This document shows, piece by piece, positions 11,705 through 24,249 of a stretch of DNA of 64,000 nucleotides (position 1 is the first letter of the stretch; every line of letters begins with the position of its first letter). Where the stretch lies: contig NC_092334.1 of assembly GCF_046630445.1 (NCBI RefSeq), forward strand, positions 104,541,501 through 104,605,500. The letters are read 5' to 3'. Below the pieces are notes generated by a model, which was given only the letters and a program-made list of their open reading frames with translations, was not told where the DNA came from and ran no database searches. The translations under genes were made by a program, and so were the position numbers. The DNA comes from Rutidosis leptorrhynchoides. Lineage: Eukaryota > Streptophyta > Magnoliopsida > Asterales > Asteraceae.

Positions 11705-13426
11705 TGTGGCGATCGCTCCAAATCCATATGGATGAACACGTCATTCATCGATTTCATTGCGATGTATTTGACCTTTATATGATACGTTTTGTAAACATTG
11801 CATTCTTTTAAAAAGGCACACCATAAATTAATATTTAAATGAAAGGTTTTCGACATCTGATGATTTCTACATATAGTCAATCACTGTAAATAATAGTTTA
11901 CAATAATACTTCCGTTGACAATGCAGTCAAAATAAGATACATGGTGATGATTTGGTGAATGCAACGTTTCCTTGAAAAATATGTCATGTAAGACTCCATG
12001 CACATAGCTTGTCTAACACATAAGCAAACAGCGGAAGACTTCTAGGAAACCTGAGAATAAACATGCTAACAAGTGTCAACACAAAGGTTGGTGAGTTCAT
12101 AGTTTTATTGTTTCATATAATCTGTATATAAAGGTGGATTACAAGATTTCAGTTGTTTCATCCAGAAACGTTTATCAAAATATTCTACAAGATTGAGCAC
12201 CCTGGTAACTAAACTTTAACGTATATATAATAAGTACCTCTGTTTTAACATACATGCAACCAACATGTACAATACACGCAAACCAACGTGTATTAAACTC
12301 AAATAGCATACGTCTGTTTTATAGTTCAGGCTAGGGTTTCTATACCTGGAACAGACGGGGATGTCAAGCCCTATGGATCCATATACCACTACTCGCGCCC
12401 AACAGTTCTTATAACTGGCAGTTACTAGTTACCAAAGCTAAGGGATTTTCGGTTCAAACTTAGTGTAGAATTTAGTATGTACTTGTATCCATTGCGTTTA
12501 AAATAAAGTGTATGTATTCTCAGCCCAAAAATATATATTGCAAAAGCAATTAAAAAGGGAGCAAATGAAACTCACCTTAGCAGCATATAAAGTCGTTCAC
12601 CAAAATGTGATCGAAACTCGGATTACCAAATAATCGTAGATCTCAACCTAGAGAACATATGTTGGTCAATAAATGTCTATCAATCTAGGTCAGGTCATAG
12701 TGTATCACAATCCTAATGCTCGAGATCGACATATGATAGTTATCCAAAGTCGTTTCAAAAAGTCAATTTTGACAATAGTTCAACAAAACGAGACGTGCCT
12801 TATATAAGGATTCATTTACTCGGTTGGTAATTTTTAAAAGTTCACTTTATCAGTCTCGTAAACAAGTTGTTTAAATCTTAATTGCAGATTCAAAAGCAAT
12901 TTCAGTTAACGTCAATCATAATTCAGTTGATCATATCTTTTAATCCGTTCATTGAAACTATTCGATATCTAAATGAAAAGTTATTGATTTTTCGCCAGCT
13001 TTCCAAAAACATGTATATCATATACCTTTTACTAGTAATATATGTATTTAATTAGTGATTCATTATAAACTGTTTAACGACGAAATTTAGCATTCAAGCA
13101 TATATAAATAAATATACTCGAGCACTAGACATGGATACATAATTAATATATAAAAGATAAAATATGAGTGCTTACGTATCAGTATTGAGATTCAATATTG
13201 TAGGAAAGTACGTAGAAGTAACGGAGATGATAAATACTAGGTTTGATTCACAAATGTACCCCCGAACATTACCCATAACCTCCTTGGCAATAACCCATAA
13301 TTTCCTTAGCTCTATCCCGCTTGAAAACCATTTTGAAAGTGACACGCTCATAACCTCGTTGTAGTATTTTATGTATAATACTAATTAATAATATTAATAA
13401 TAATAAGATTAATAATAATATTAATC

Positions 13427-13480
<54 letters not shown>

Positions 13481-13691
13481 ATAAATACGGAGTAATAGAT
13501 GATTAGAGAAGTGTGTGAAAACTGAGCAATTTATAGAACCTTTTCTGAAAAAGTACCCCATGCGATCGCATGGGATTTGTGCTTCAAGGCCATGCGATCG
13601 CATGGCCCTCTGATCCAGCTCACAAACTTTTAACTTTTTGTTTGTCGACATAATTTTATATAATATATATAATATATTTAATTTATATAAT
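11705..13691 (-). repeat. Element 1 right LTR, first part
   Basis: The 5' LTR in element orientation, split by Athila A. This part runs from TGTGGCG to the ATAAT target site at 13687-13691. It resumes at 30487 (the second ATAAT copy). Confidence 0.93.
13530..13607 (-). promoter_or_regulatory. Paired palindromes and TATA box, Element 1 right LTR
   Basis: This is the LTR counterpart of 6955-7033: an 18-bp palindrome at 13557-13574 and a 20-bp palindrome at 13588-13607, centres 32 bp apart, with TATAAA at 13535-13530. Both palindromes are intact despite about 1% LTR divergence. Confidence 0.8.
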
Positions 13692-15683
13692 TGATAATGC
13701 TAAAAACGAACATATATTTCATAGCATTATTCCTCAAGAAAGACAAGCTTTTAGTTACAATTGTTCTATTTACAAGTGATATTCGTTTAAATAATAAAAG
13801 GTGAAGACAAAAGACAGATTCAACGAATTGAAGACGCAAACGACCAAAAAGCTCAAAAGTACAAAAGACAATCAAAGAGGTTCCAATTATTGATAAGAAA
13901 CGTCTCGAAATTACAAGAGTACAAGTTACAAAACGCAAAGTACAAGATATTAAATTGTACGCAAGGACGTTCAAAAATCCGGAACCAGGACCAGAGTCAA
14001 CTCTCAACGCTCGACGCAATGGACTAAAAATTACAAGTCAACTATGCACATAAATATAATATAATATTTAAATAATTCTTATAATTATTTAATATATTAT
14101 ATTTATATTTAAACCGTCGGTAAACAAAGAGCCAAACTCCTCTGAGCTGTAAAAGTAAACTCCGCAACTCGCGGAGTTTGAAGGCCAAAAAGGCCGCGAG
14201 TCGCGGAGCCCCCAGTTTTGAAACTCCCTATAAAGCAAACCGAAATCTGATCATTTTCATCATCTTTTTCTTCTTCTTCTCATACGTAAAATATATATAT
14301 ATATATATTTATAATTTATATTTTAATTTTAATTATAATTCTAATAATAAGGGTATGTTAGCAAATGTTGTAAGGGTGTAAGTCGAAATTCTGTCCGTGT
14401 AACGCTACGCTATTTTTAATCATTGTAAGTTATGTTCAACCTTTTTACATTAATGTCTCATAGCTAAGTTATTATTATGCTTATTTAAAACGAAGTAATC
14501 ATGATGTTGGGCTAATTAATAAAATTGGGTAATTGGGCTTTGTACCATAATTGGGGTTTGGACAAAAGAACGACACTTGTGGAAATTAGACTATGGGCTA
14601 TTAATGGGCTTTATATTTGTTTAACTAAATGATAGTTTGTTAATGTTAATATAAAGATTTACAATTGGGCGTCCCTATAAATTACCATATACACTCAATC
14701 GGACACGATGGGCGGGGTATTTATATGTACGAATAATCGTTCATTTAACCGGACACGGAAATGGATTAATAGTTAATAAACTTGTTGAAACAGGGGTGAA
14801 TTACATTCAAGGGTAATTGGTGTAATTGTTAACAAAGTAGTAAAACCTTGGTTTACACGCAGTCGATAACCTGGTGTATTCATTAAACAAAGTATTAAAA
14901 CCTTGTTACAATTCGAATCCCCAATTAGTTGGAATATTTAACTTCGGGTATAAGGATAATTTGACGAGGACACTCGCACTTTATATTTATGACTGATGGA
15001 CTGTTATGGACAAAAACCAGACGGACATATTAAATAATCCAGGACAAAGGACAATTAACCCATGGGCATAAAACTAAAATCAACACGTCAAACATCATGA
15101 TTACGGAAGTTTAAATAAGCATAATTCTTTTATTTCATATTTAATTTCCTTTATTTTATATTTAATTGCACTTCTAATTATCGCATTTTTATTGTTATTG
15201 TATTTAATCGCACTTTTAATTATCGTACTTTTTAATTATCGCAAGTTTATTTTATCGCACTTTTATTATTCGCAATTTCATTTATCGTTATTTACTTCAT
15301 GCTTTAATTTAAGTCTTGTATTTATTTTTAATATTTTACATTTGGTTTTAACTGCGACTAAAGTTTTAAAATCGACAAACCGGTCATTAAACGGTAAAAA
15401 CCCCCTTTATAATAATAATATTACTTATATATATATTTGTATTTTTATAAAAGTAAACTAATATAGCGTTGAGCTTTGTTTAAAAAAGATTCCCTGTGGA
15501 ACGAACCGGACTTACTAAAAACTACACTACTGTACGATTAGGTACACTGTCTATAAGTGTTGTAGCAAGGTTTAAGTATATCCATTCTATAAATAAATAA
15601 ATATCTTGTGTAAAATTGTATCGTATTTAATAGTGTTTCGTTATAAAATTTAATAGTATTATATACCACCTCGCGACACATCA
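13692..15683 (+). repeat. Athila A 5' LTR
   Basis: A 1,992 bp direct repeat of 28498-30486, ending at the CA before the primer site. It carries the paired palindromes and TATA box (14157-14234) and, near its end, a degenerate AATTATCGCA-type tandem array (about 15170-15290). Confidence 0.95.
14157..14234 (+). promoter_or_regulatory. Paired palindromes and TATA box, Athila A 5' LTR
   Basis: A 23-bp palindrome (14157-14179, centre 14168, one mismatch at 14166) and a 13-bp palindrome (14194-14206, CCGCGAGTCGCGG, centre 14200) precede TATAAA at 14229-14234. Centre spacing is 32 bp, and the proximal centre is 29 bp from the TATA box. This is likely the U3 promoter. Confidence 0.8.
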
Positions 15684-15691
15684 AGTATTTT

Positions 15692-15709
15692 TGGCGCCGC
15701 TGCCGGGGA
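15692..15709 (+). other. Primer-binding site, tRNA-Asp (Athila A)
   Basis: TGGCGCCGCTGCCGGGGA lies eight bases after the LTR. It matches the complement of the tRNA-Asp 3' end with one mismatch, which is the usual Athila primer site. Confidence 0.9.
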
Positions 15710-17040
15710 ACTTTCTAAACGCCGGAAGCGCAACGCTAATATAAAAAAAAAAAAAAAACGTTTTAAATATTCGAAAATATAAAAAGAAAAACAAAAATAT
15801 AAGTATTTTTAAGATTTTGTTAAATATTTAAGTTTTATAAGTTTCTTTATTTTTATTTTAGTTTATAAAAATATAAGTTTTATTTAAATATCTTTTATTT
15901 ATATAAAAACAGAAAAAAAAAAATAAAGAAAAACGCGTCGAAGATTAAACCTGTCATCTGAATTTCTGAACCCCGCGAGTCGCGGGGTTTGAAGCTTTGA
16001 ATACCGCAAGTCGCGTAGGGGACCTGACACACGAACAGGAAGCCCTAATCCTGCATTTATTACGGATTATTATTAATTATTATTATTATTAACCCTAATT
16101 ATTATTATTAGTATAATTAAGTTTATTTTTAATTTAAGTTTTATTTAATTTATATTTTAGTTAAATTAGTTTAATTAAATTGTAAAATTAGTAGTTTTAA
16201 TAAAATAAATAATATAAAAATAATATTTTTATAAAAATTGTACTTTTTACAACTTTTTGTATATTTTTATATTTTGTCCCTTTTTAATCGTTTTAGCGTA
16301 ACTTTTGTATTTTTAGCTCATATTTAGTTTTAAACTTAGTTTTTGCCATAGTCATTTTTACTCCTAGATTTTTAGGCTTTGCCGTAGAATTCCTTAAGTG
16401 CTTTTTCTTTAGACTAAGATTTAGGTACTTTAGAATTTTGCGACGTCTTTTTAAGTTTTAGTTTCTTTTTAAGTTATTTCCATTTGGGATTTAGTTTTTC
16501 TTGTAAGCTTTAATATTTTTAGACGACTTTTACCTATGTATCAATTATCATTCCAATTAGTAATTTCAATTTGCGATTATAATTTTAAGTTAGTTGTAGT
16601 AATAAGGTTAGGTTAGTCAAGTATTTTTAAGTTTTTATAAGTTTCTTTTATTTTTCCGTCACCTTTTATTTTTTCAACCATTTTTCTTTTTCTACCTTTT
16701 TCGACGAACTCTTTTTCTTTCTTATTTCTCGCTATTCTAGTTTTAGGACATAGATTTTTATTCTACTTCTTATCTAAATTTCTTAAAATTACGAAAATTT
16801 ATTTTAAGTGGTTAAATTAATAGACATCAAAATTTTCTGGTTCGTAGTAATAGTTGGATTTGTGCGTGGACCGGGTTATTGGAGCCAAACAGTCCTCAAT
16901 TATATTGAGACCAAATGAATCCTGCCCCTCTGCTGCATCTTTTGGCTATTCGAAACGTGGGCAAAATCAGAAAAGTCTATTAATTGGATAACTTATTATA
17001 ATTTTTCTTTCCTTTTCAAAACTAATAGGATATTCAGTGA
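15710..17040 (+). other. Athila A long untranslated leader
   Basis: About 1.3 kb of AT-rich, T-rich sequence before the gag ATG, typical of Athila. It has no coding frame. It contains another palindrome pair (15969-16016). Confidence 0.75.
15969..16016 (+). promoter_or_regulatory. Palindrome pair in Athila A leader
   Basis: A perfect 21-bp palindrome with centre G (15969-15989) is followed by a decayed partner centred at 16010, spacing 31 bp. It is the same module as in the LTR, placed between primer site and gag. No TATA box follows. Confidence 0.6.
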
Positions 17041-19686
17041 ATGCACCGAGCAAGACGTTCACCACCTTTTGTACGTTCACCACCTGTAACTAGATCAAGA
17101 CATTTAGCAAATATAACCGCCGTTGATTTTTCTTTAGAATCGTCATCCAGTCAACCAAGTACTTCAGTTCAAATTTCCGATAATCCATTTTTTGAACCCG
17201 ACCTCACAATTGAGAATCCGGAGAATATTCAGGAACGGTTCGTAGATCCTGAACCACTAAACTTTCCTCCGGAGCCACCAATCATTCAAACAGAGATTGT
17301 TGAGGAACGAACCATTAAATCAGAATCATCTAGTGATACCGATTCAACAAATTCAATTATGGAGAATCTGGAACCTTTAAGTATGGAAGACCGAATGAGA
17401 GCTAAACGCACTGGCCAAGGTCACGCAATTACTCATCCTGACATTAATGCGCCAGATTATGAAATCAAAGGACAAATTCTACATATGGTGACTAATCAAT
17501 GCCAATTTAGTGGTGCGCCGAAGGAAGATCCAAATGAACATCTACGTACCTTTAATATGATCTGCACACTATTTAAAATCCAAGAAGTGGAGGATGAACA
17601 GATATATCTCATGTTATTTCCCTGGACTTTAAAGGGAGAAGCCAAAGATTGGTTAGAATCGTTACCTGAAGGGGCGATTGATACATGGGATGTTTTAGTT
17701 GACAAATTTCTTAAACAATTCTTTCCTGCATCTAAAGCCGTAAGACTTCAAGCAGAAATTGTTACGTTCACACAGAAACCAAATGAAACTCTATATGAGG
17801 CGTGGACTAGATATGGAAAGTTGTTAAGAGGATGTCCGCAACATGGTTTAGACACCTGTCAAATAGTACAAATATTCTACCAAGGATGCGACATCACTAC
17901 AAGAAAAGACATAGATATAGCAGCTGGTGGTTCTATTATGAAGAAAACTGAAACTGATGCTTACAAAATTATTGATAACACTGCTTCCCACTCACATGAG
18001 TGGCACCAAGAAAAAGATATCGTTAGATCATCTAAAGCAGCTAGAGCCGATTCTAGCCATGACTTAGATTCCATTTCAGCAAAGATAGATGCTGTAGAGA
18101 GACGAATGGAAAAGATGACTAAAGATATTCACTCAATACGAATTAGTTGTGAGCAGTGTGGAGGACCACATTTGACAAAAGATTGTCTCAGTATTGAATT
18201 AACAATGGAACAAAGAGAGAATATTTCATACATAAACCAAAGGCCTGGAAATAATTATCAGAATAATTATCAACCGCCAAGACCGATTTACAATCAAAAC
18301 CAGAATTATAACCGAAATATTCCATACAACAACCAACAAGGTCCTAGCAATCAACAAGTATCCAATAATAATTACAATCAGCAAAGACCGAATTTTCAAA
18401 ACAAACCACCACAACAAACCGATGATAAAAAGCCGAATTTAGAAGATATGATGACGAAGCTAGTTGAAACTCAAACGCAGTTTTTCACATCTCAGAAACA
18501 AACCAATGAACAAAATGCTCAAGCATTTAGAAATCAACAAGCTTCTATTCAAAATCTGGAACAAGAAGTGAGTAACCTAGCAAGATTAATAGGTGAAAGA
18601 AAACCGGGAAGTCTACTTAGTGATACAAATGCTAATCCCCGAAATGAAACAGCTAAAGCCATTACCACAAGAAGTGGTACAACACTTAAACCACCTGAAA
18701 TACCTGTAACTTCTGATGAAGCTATTCCTACTCCACAAGAACCACAACCTGATCAAGATAAGGAAAAAGAACTGGTAGTTGAAAAGGTTAATGAAGATAA
18801 CACAGTTAAGGATAAATCTTATGTTAAACCATACCAACCACCACTTCCTTACCCGAGTAAAATGAAGAAAGAGAAACTTGAAGCCGAGCAATCCAAATTC
18901 TTGGATATGTTTAAACAGATAAATGTAAATCTTCCTTTCATTGATGTGATTTCAGGAATGCCTAGATATGCTAAATTCTTGAAAGATCTAATCTCAAATA
19001 GAAAGAAAATGGAAGAACTCTCGGCTGTTACTATGAATGCTAATTGTTCAGCAGTGCTGTTGAATAAGATACCAGAAAAATTATCTGATCCAGGAAGTTT
19101 CACAATTCCATGTTTTCTGGGTAGTCTTAGTTCAATAGAAGCATTGGCAGACTTAGGTGCTAGTATAAATCTAATGCCGTATTCACTATACGCTAAACTA
19201 GACCTTTTAGAATTGAAACCAACCAGAATAAGCATACAACTAGCCGATAGATCAATAAAATATCCTAGAGGGATAATGGAGAACATGCTAGTTAAAGTTG
19301 GTACTTTAGTATTTCCAGTAGATTTTGTTGTTTTGGACATGGAAGAAGATTCTCAAGTTCCTCTCATATTAGGAAGACCATTCTTAAACACGGCTAAAGC
19401 AATGATAGACGTGTTTGGTAAGAAACTGACCCTAAGTATAGAGGATGAGAGTGTTACCTTTTCAGTTGATAGAGCAATGCAACAACCACAATCTGCAGAT
19501 GATACATGTTATTATATTCAAACTATAGATGCACATGCAGAATTATTAGAAGAATTTCCAGAATTACAAGGAACAGGAGAATGTTCTTTAGGAGAAGGTA
19601 ATGAACCAATTGATGAAGCTGAAATGTTAGCTACACTAATAGCTAATGGATATGAACCAACAACAGAAGAAATTCAAATGCTATAA
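17041..19686 (+). pseudogene. Athila A gag-protease part of polyprotein
   Basis: Gag forms the virus-like particle and the protease matures it. The ATG at 17041 opens an 881-codon frame. Residues about 155-290 match the retrotransposon gag family (PNEHLRTF, WLESLPEGAI, FFPASKA). A zinc knuckle C370-x2-C373-x3-H377-x4-C382 follows, then an Asn/Gln-rich linker. The aspartic protease has its active Asp at residue 704 in DLGAS and a downstream PLILGRPFL motif. The frame stops at TAA 19684-19686 and again at TGA 19702, then reads on in the same frame into pol, so these stops are probably breaks rather than a gag-pol boundary. Read-through cannot be excluded. Confidence 0.9.
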
Positions 19687-22644
19687 GAAGAAGACAGATA
19701 TTGATATAAATCATCGATAGAAGAACCTCCGAAATTAGAGTTAAAACCACTTCCAAACCATTTGGAATACGCTTATTTACATGGTGAATCTGAATTACCT
19801 GTAATAATATCGTCTTCTCTTACTGAAAATGAGAAATCACAACTCATTTCTATGTTGAAAGCTCATAAACCAGCCATTGCATGGAAGATTCATGATATTA
19901 AAGGAATAAGTCCTTCGTATTGCACACATAAAATCCTTATGGAAGAAGGTCATAAAATGTATGTGCAACGCCAACGAAGACTAAATCCTAATATGCAAGA
20001 TGTAGTTAAGAAAGAGATTATTAAACTGCTAGATGCAGGTTTAATTTATCCAATCTCTGATAGTCCATGGGTAAGCCCAGTTCAATGCGTGCCAAAGAAG
20101 GGTGGCATGACTGTCATTACAAATGAGAAAAATGAGCTTATTCCTACTAGGACTGTAACAGGATAGCGTGTGTGTATTGATTACAGAAAATTAAATGACG
20201 CCACCAGAAAAGATCACTTTCCCTTACCTTTCATAGATCAAATGTTGGAAAGATTAGCCGGAAATAGTTACTATTGTTTTCTAGATGGATTTTTTGGATA
20301 TTTTCAAATTCCAATAGCACCCGAAGATCAAGAGAAAACCACATTCACGTGCCCTTATGGTACTTTTGCTTACAAACGCATGCCATTTGGACTTTGCAAC
20401 GCCCCTGCAACCTTTCAAAGGTGTATGATGGCGATTTTTCACGACATGATAGAAGAATGCATGGAAGTATTCATGGATGACTTTTCAGTCTTCGGTGATA
20501 CATTTAAATCATGTCTAGTTAATCTGGAACGAATGCTAATTAGATGTGAACAATCAAATCTAGTTCTTAATTGGGAGAAATGCCATTTCATGGTTAAAGA
20601 AGGCATCGTTCTTGGACATAAAATTTCAAAAGAAGGAATTGAAGTGGATAGAGCTAAAGTAGATGTAATTGCTAAACTTCCACATCCCACCAATGTTAGA
20701 GGAGTTAGGAGTTTTCTAGGGCATGCCGGTTTTTACCGACGTTTCATAAAAGATTTTTCTAAAATTGCCACTCCTATGAATAAACTCCTAGAAAAGGATG
20801 CTCCATTCATCTTTTCAGATGAGTGTATCAAATCTTTTAATATTCTTAAAGAGAAACTCACTAATGCACCGATCATGATAACACCAAATTGGAATCTACC
20901 ATTTGAACTAATGTGCGATGCAAGTGATTTTGCAATGGGAGCCGTTTTAGGACAAAGGATTGAAAAACGATTTCAACCTATATATTATGCTAGTAAGACG
21001 TTACAAGGAGCACAAACGAACTATACAACTACTGAAAAAGAACTCCTTGCTATTGTCTTTGCTTTTGACAAATTTCGATCATATCTCGTTATAGTAAAAA
21101 CGGTGGTCTATACCGACCATTCTGCTCTTAGATACCTATTTTCAAAACAAGATGCTAAACCAAGATTAATTCGTTGGATCTTACTCTTACAAGAGTTTGA
21201 TATTGAAATCCGAGATAAAAGAGGAGCAGAAAATCTCGCCGCTGATCATCTTTCTCGTCTTGAAAATCCCGAATTAGAAGTTCTAAATGAATCAGCCATA
21301 CAAGACAACTTTCCTGATGAATATCTATTGAAGATAGATTATAAAGAAATCCCATGGTTTGCAGACTATGCAAACTACTTGGTTTGTGGATTCCTTGAAA
21401 AAGGATTATCGTACCAAAGACGAAAGAAATTCTTCAGTGATATAAAACACTATTTTTGGGAAGATCCACATCTGTTTAAAAGTTGTCCCGATGGAATAAT
21501 ACGCCGATGTGTATTTGGAGATGAAGCTAGTAAAATATTAAACCATTGTCACACAGGACCAACAGGAGGGCATTATGGGCCTCAACTAACAGCGAGAAAA
21601 GTTTATGATGCTGGATTCTATTGGCCTACAATTTACAAAGACGCACACCTTCTTTGCAAATCCTGTGATGCATGTCAAAGGGCCGGAAAAATAAGTCAAC
21701 GTGATGAAATGCCACAAAATGTCATCCAAGTATGTGAAGTATTTGACATTTGGGGTATTGACTTTATGGGTCCATTTCCAAAATCTCATAATAATCTATA
21801 TATACTCGTAGCCATTGATTATGTATCTAAATGGGCGGAAGCACAAGCTCTCCCAACTAACGATGCACGAGTTGTAGTCAACTTTTTAAAACGTCTTTTT
21901 GCAAGGTTTGGAACACCGAAAGCTTTAATAAGTGATCGGGGTACTCATTTCTGTAATAATCAACTTGAGAAAGTTCTTAAAAGATATGGAGTAACTCATA
22001 AAATCTCCACCGCATATCATCCACAAACAAGTGGACAAGTTGAAAATACCAACCGAGCCTTAAAACGTATTCTAGAGAAAACCGTAGGATCAAATCCGAA
22101 GGAATGGTCCATTAAATTGGAGGATGCACTCTGGGCTTTTAGAACAGCCTACAAAACTCCAATTGGAACCACACCTTTTAGACTTGTTTATGGAAAAGCA
22201 TGTCATCTTCCAGTAGAAATTGAACACAAAGCATTTTGGGCTTTGAAGACATGTAATCTTGATTTACATGAAGCCGGACGTCTACGATTAAGTCAACTAA
22301 ACGAATTAGAAGAATTAAGACATGAAGCATACGATAATTCGTTAATCTATAAAGAAAGAACGAAGAAATGGCATGATAAAAGAATCAGAAGTTCAAAAGA
22401 ATTTAAAGAATGAGACAGAGTTCTTCTTTTCAATTCAAGATTCAAGCTATTTCCTGGAAAATTGAAATCAAGATGGTCTGGACCATTCATAGTCAAAAGA
22501 GTTTTCCCATACGGAACGATAGAATTGATAAATTCAAATGGGATTGAATTTAAAGTTAATGGTCACAGAGTTAAACATTACATACATTGTCCGATGGAAG
22601 TCGACAACGAAGTTAATCACAATTTCGACACCACAGCTAACTAA
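19687..22644 (+). pseudogene. Athila A pol: RT, RNase H, integrase
   Basis: This continues the gag-protease frame. RT has the WVSPVQCVPKKGG block, CIDYRKLN, the first Asp in FLDGF and the catalytic FMDD near 20470. RNase H has CDASD, TEKE and TDHSA. Integrase has an HHCC zinc-binding region, then D, D and E in GIDFMG, ISDRG and GQVENTN. The C-terminal tail ends in a FDTTAN-type motif at 22644, a sequence also found at the end of the Athila B ORF. In-frame stops are TGA 19702, TAG 20164 and TGA 22411. Every catalytic residue I checked is present, so the damage is nonsense rather than loss of motifs. Confidence 0.92.
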
Positions 22645-22653
22645 GTGTGGGGA
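22643..22653 (+). other. Polypurine-like motif after pol
   Basis: AAGTGTGGGGA directly overlaps the end of pol. The AAGTGTGGG core recurs at 26862, 27210 and 28483 (the last just before the 3' LTR), and on the minus strand of Athila B at matching places. Confidence 0.6.
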
Positions 22654-22815
22654 GAATCAAGTCTTTAAAAGATAATATGTATTTCTGTTAGAGTTAGATT
22701 GTCTGTTTTCGTGTAGTTCTCGAAAATGGAACCCGAATGGTCTTTCCCTAGCAGACCCTAAAGAACTAGTCTTCTCCCCCCATTCTGAATTTTTATTTTT
22801 TTAGGTTTTTACGAA

Positions 22816-23232
22816 ATGAAGACTGCCTGTGAACTAAACCATGGTCTAATGCTACACGCTTTGATCACTAAACGTAATAATGACATACTACCAAGTGAAA
22901 TAGTATCAGTAATCAGAGAAAGAATGGACGGAGTTAGAAAAGAATCCAGATGCGAAGATAATAAGTTACAATTTGGTAAAGGAAAATCAAAATCCGCAGC
23001 GAAAAGAAGAGCACGACACCTAGAAAGATGTCACAAATGCGGAAAATGGTCACATGGAGGTAAATGTTCAAATAATCAAACCTATTCAAATACCGAATTT
23101 GTTACTTTATGCAGAGACGGACCGTTCATATGTTTAGAAGAAAAGACACTGAATGCTCGAGGTTACGCCTATGTAGCCATGGAAAACCAATTAAACCGAC
23201 TATCTTATGAATGGGATAGATCATATAACTAA
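22816..23232 (+). CDS. Small basic Cys/His ORF between pol and ORF3
   Basis: An intact 138-codon frame in the gap between pol and ORF3 of Athila A. The protein is basic, with a Lys/Arg-rich stretch (residues about 50-70) followed by CHKCGKWSHGGKC, a C-x2-C-x4-H-x3-C arrangement one residue short of the usual retroviral knuckle. The C-terminal half (TEF.TLCR.GPFICLEEK, RGYAYVAMENQ) is nearly unchanged in the broken Athila B copy (37457-37677 and 57571-57771), where DNA differences are mostly silent. That suggests selection on the protein. I do not recognise it as a named family. Nucleic-acid binding or a nucleocapsid-like accessory role is inference. Confidence 0.7.
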   Translation: MKTACELNHGLMLHALITKRNNDILPSEIVSVIRERMDGVRKESRCEDNKLQFGKGKSKSAAKRRARHLERCHKCGKWSHGGKCSNNQTYSNTEFVTLCRDGPFICLEEKTLNARGYAYVAMENQLNRLSYEWDRSYN

Positions 23233-24200
23233 GAAATGTATTTCACAGGTATGTCTGTACAGTTTTTATTTTTATTTTTAACCTTTTGATAATAAACGCT
23301 AATTTGTTCGCTAAAAAGTATTAAATTGGTATTGAATAAAATTAGGTTTGGCGACCGAAATTATTGATATCATTCAAAAATTTATTACATCACTGCGAAA
23401 TTTAACGTTTATTCTTAAGGTATAAATATCTTTAAACAATCAACCCAAAATATTTCAAAAATTCGTCATGAGTTAAATTAGGTCTTGGAACCGAAATTAC
23501 TTTACCAAAAAGAGGGGCGCATATTTTTGATAATATTTGATTGATTAAAGTGGGATAAAAAGCCAAAAAGATTTTTAATTTTATTTTTACCATGTTTTTA
23601 AAATTAATATTTAAATCTTAAATTAATATTGTAAACTTTGTAAAAACAATATTTTTAAAATTGTAAATATTTGAAAAATTAATATAAGTTTGGTATGAAT
23701 TTATAATATGAATTTTTAAATTAAGTTTGGTGTGAATTTTTAATTTTTAAAATATGAATTTTTAATTTTGTGCATTTCAAATTTTTAAGTTTGGTGTGAA
23801 TTTTTAATATTAATTTTGAATTTTATATTTAAGTTGTGTGAATTTAAAAACAAAAATTTACTTTATCTCATTAAGTTAAAATATGATTTTTAAAATTCGT
23901 CGTAAGTTGAAGACTAGGTCTTTGAACCGAAATTGCTTTACCCGAGGGAGGGACGAGAACTTTTATTATCATTATTTTTAATCTTATTGAATTAAAGTAT
24001 GCCAAAAACATTAAAAAAAAAAAAAAATCTTAGCTTTTAAAACAATCGCTACAAAAAGACAAATTTTAAAATTTTGTCGAAGGACGGACTAGGACATCGA
24101 TCCGAAACGACCTCGTCCTAAATAACAAGGGAAACAAAATTTTAAAAATTAAGTACTTAATTGTTTTATAAGTTAATGATTATATAAAAAAAAATATAGC
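23233..24200 (+). other. Noncoding spacer between small ORF and ORF3 promoter-like region
   Basis: AT-rich, with several related imperfect repeats of the form AAATTAGGT...CCGAAATT followed by GGGA-rich patches (near 23340, 23480, 23905 and 24090). No ORF. The same region is present on the minus strand in Athila B (36650-37440). Confidence 0.6.
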
Positions 24201-24249
24201 AAACTCCGCGACTCGCGGAGTTTGAAGGGGAAATCTCCGCGAGTCGCGG
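24201..24249 (+). promoter_or_regulatory. Internal palindrome pair upstream of Athila A ORF3
   Basis: A perfect 23-bp palindrome (24201-24223, centre 24212) and a second (24237-24249, CCGCGAGTCGCGG, centre 24243), 31 bp apart. They carry the same sequences as the LTR module. An AT-rich TATA-like AAATAAAA lies at 24271-24278, and the ORF3 ATG is 162 nt past the proximal centre. A possible internal promoter, by analogy only. Confidence 0.6.

Noticed and set aside
13678..14019. 113-codon minus ORF at the Athila A LTR start, repeated at 28481-28825
   Set aside because: It is antisense to the LTR and crosses an insertion junction, so the two versions differ only by context.
14157..14206. Palindrome pair as a MITE or terminal inverted repeats of a DNA transposon
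   Set aside because: There is no target duplication around it, the pair has a fixed short spacing, and it occurs at the same LTR offset in different elements.
19684..19704. Programmed read-through between gag-protease and pol in Athila A
   Set aside because: Two stops 18 nt apart in the same frame and further stops later in pol fit decay better than a programmed signal.
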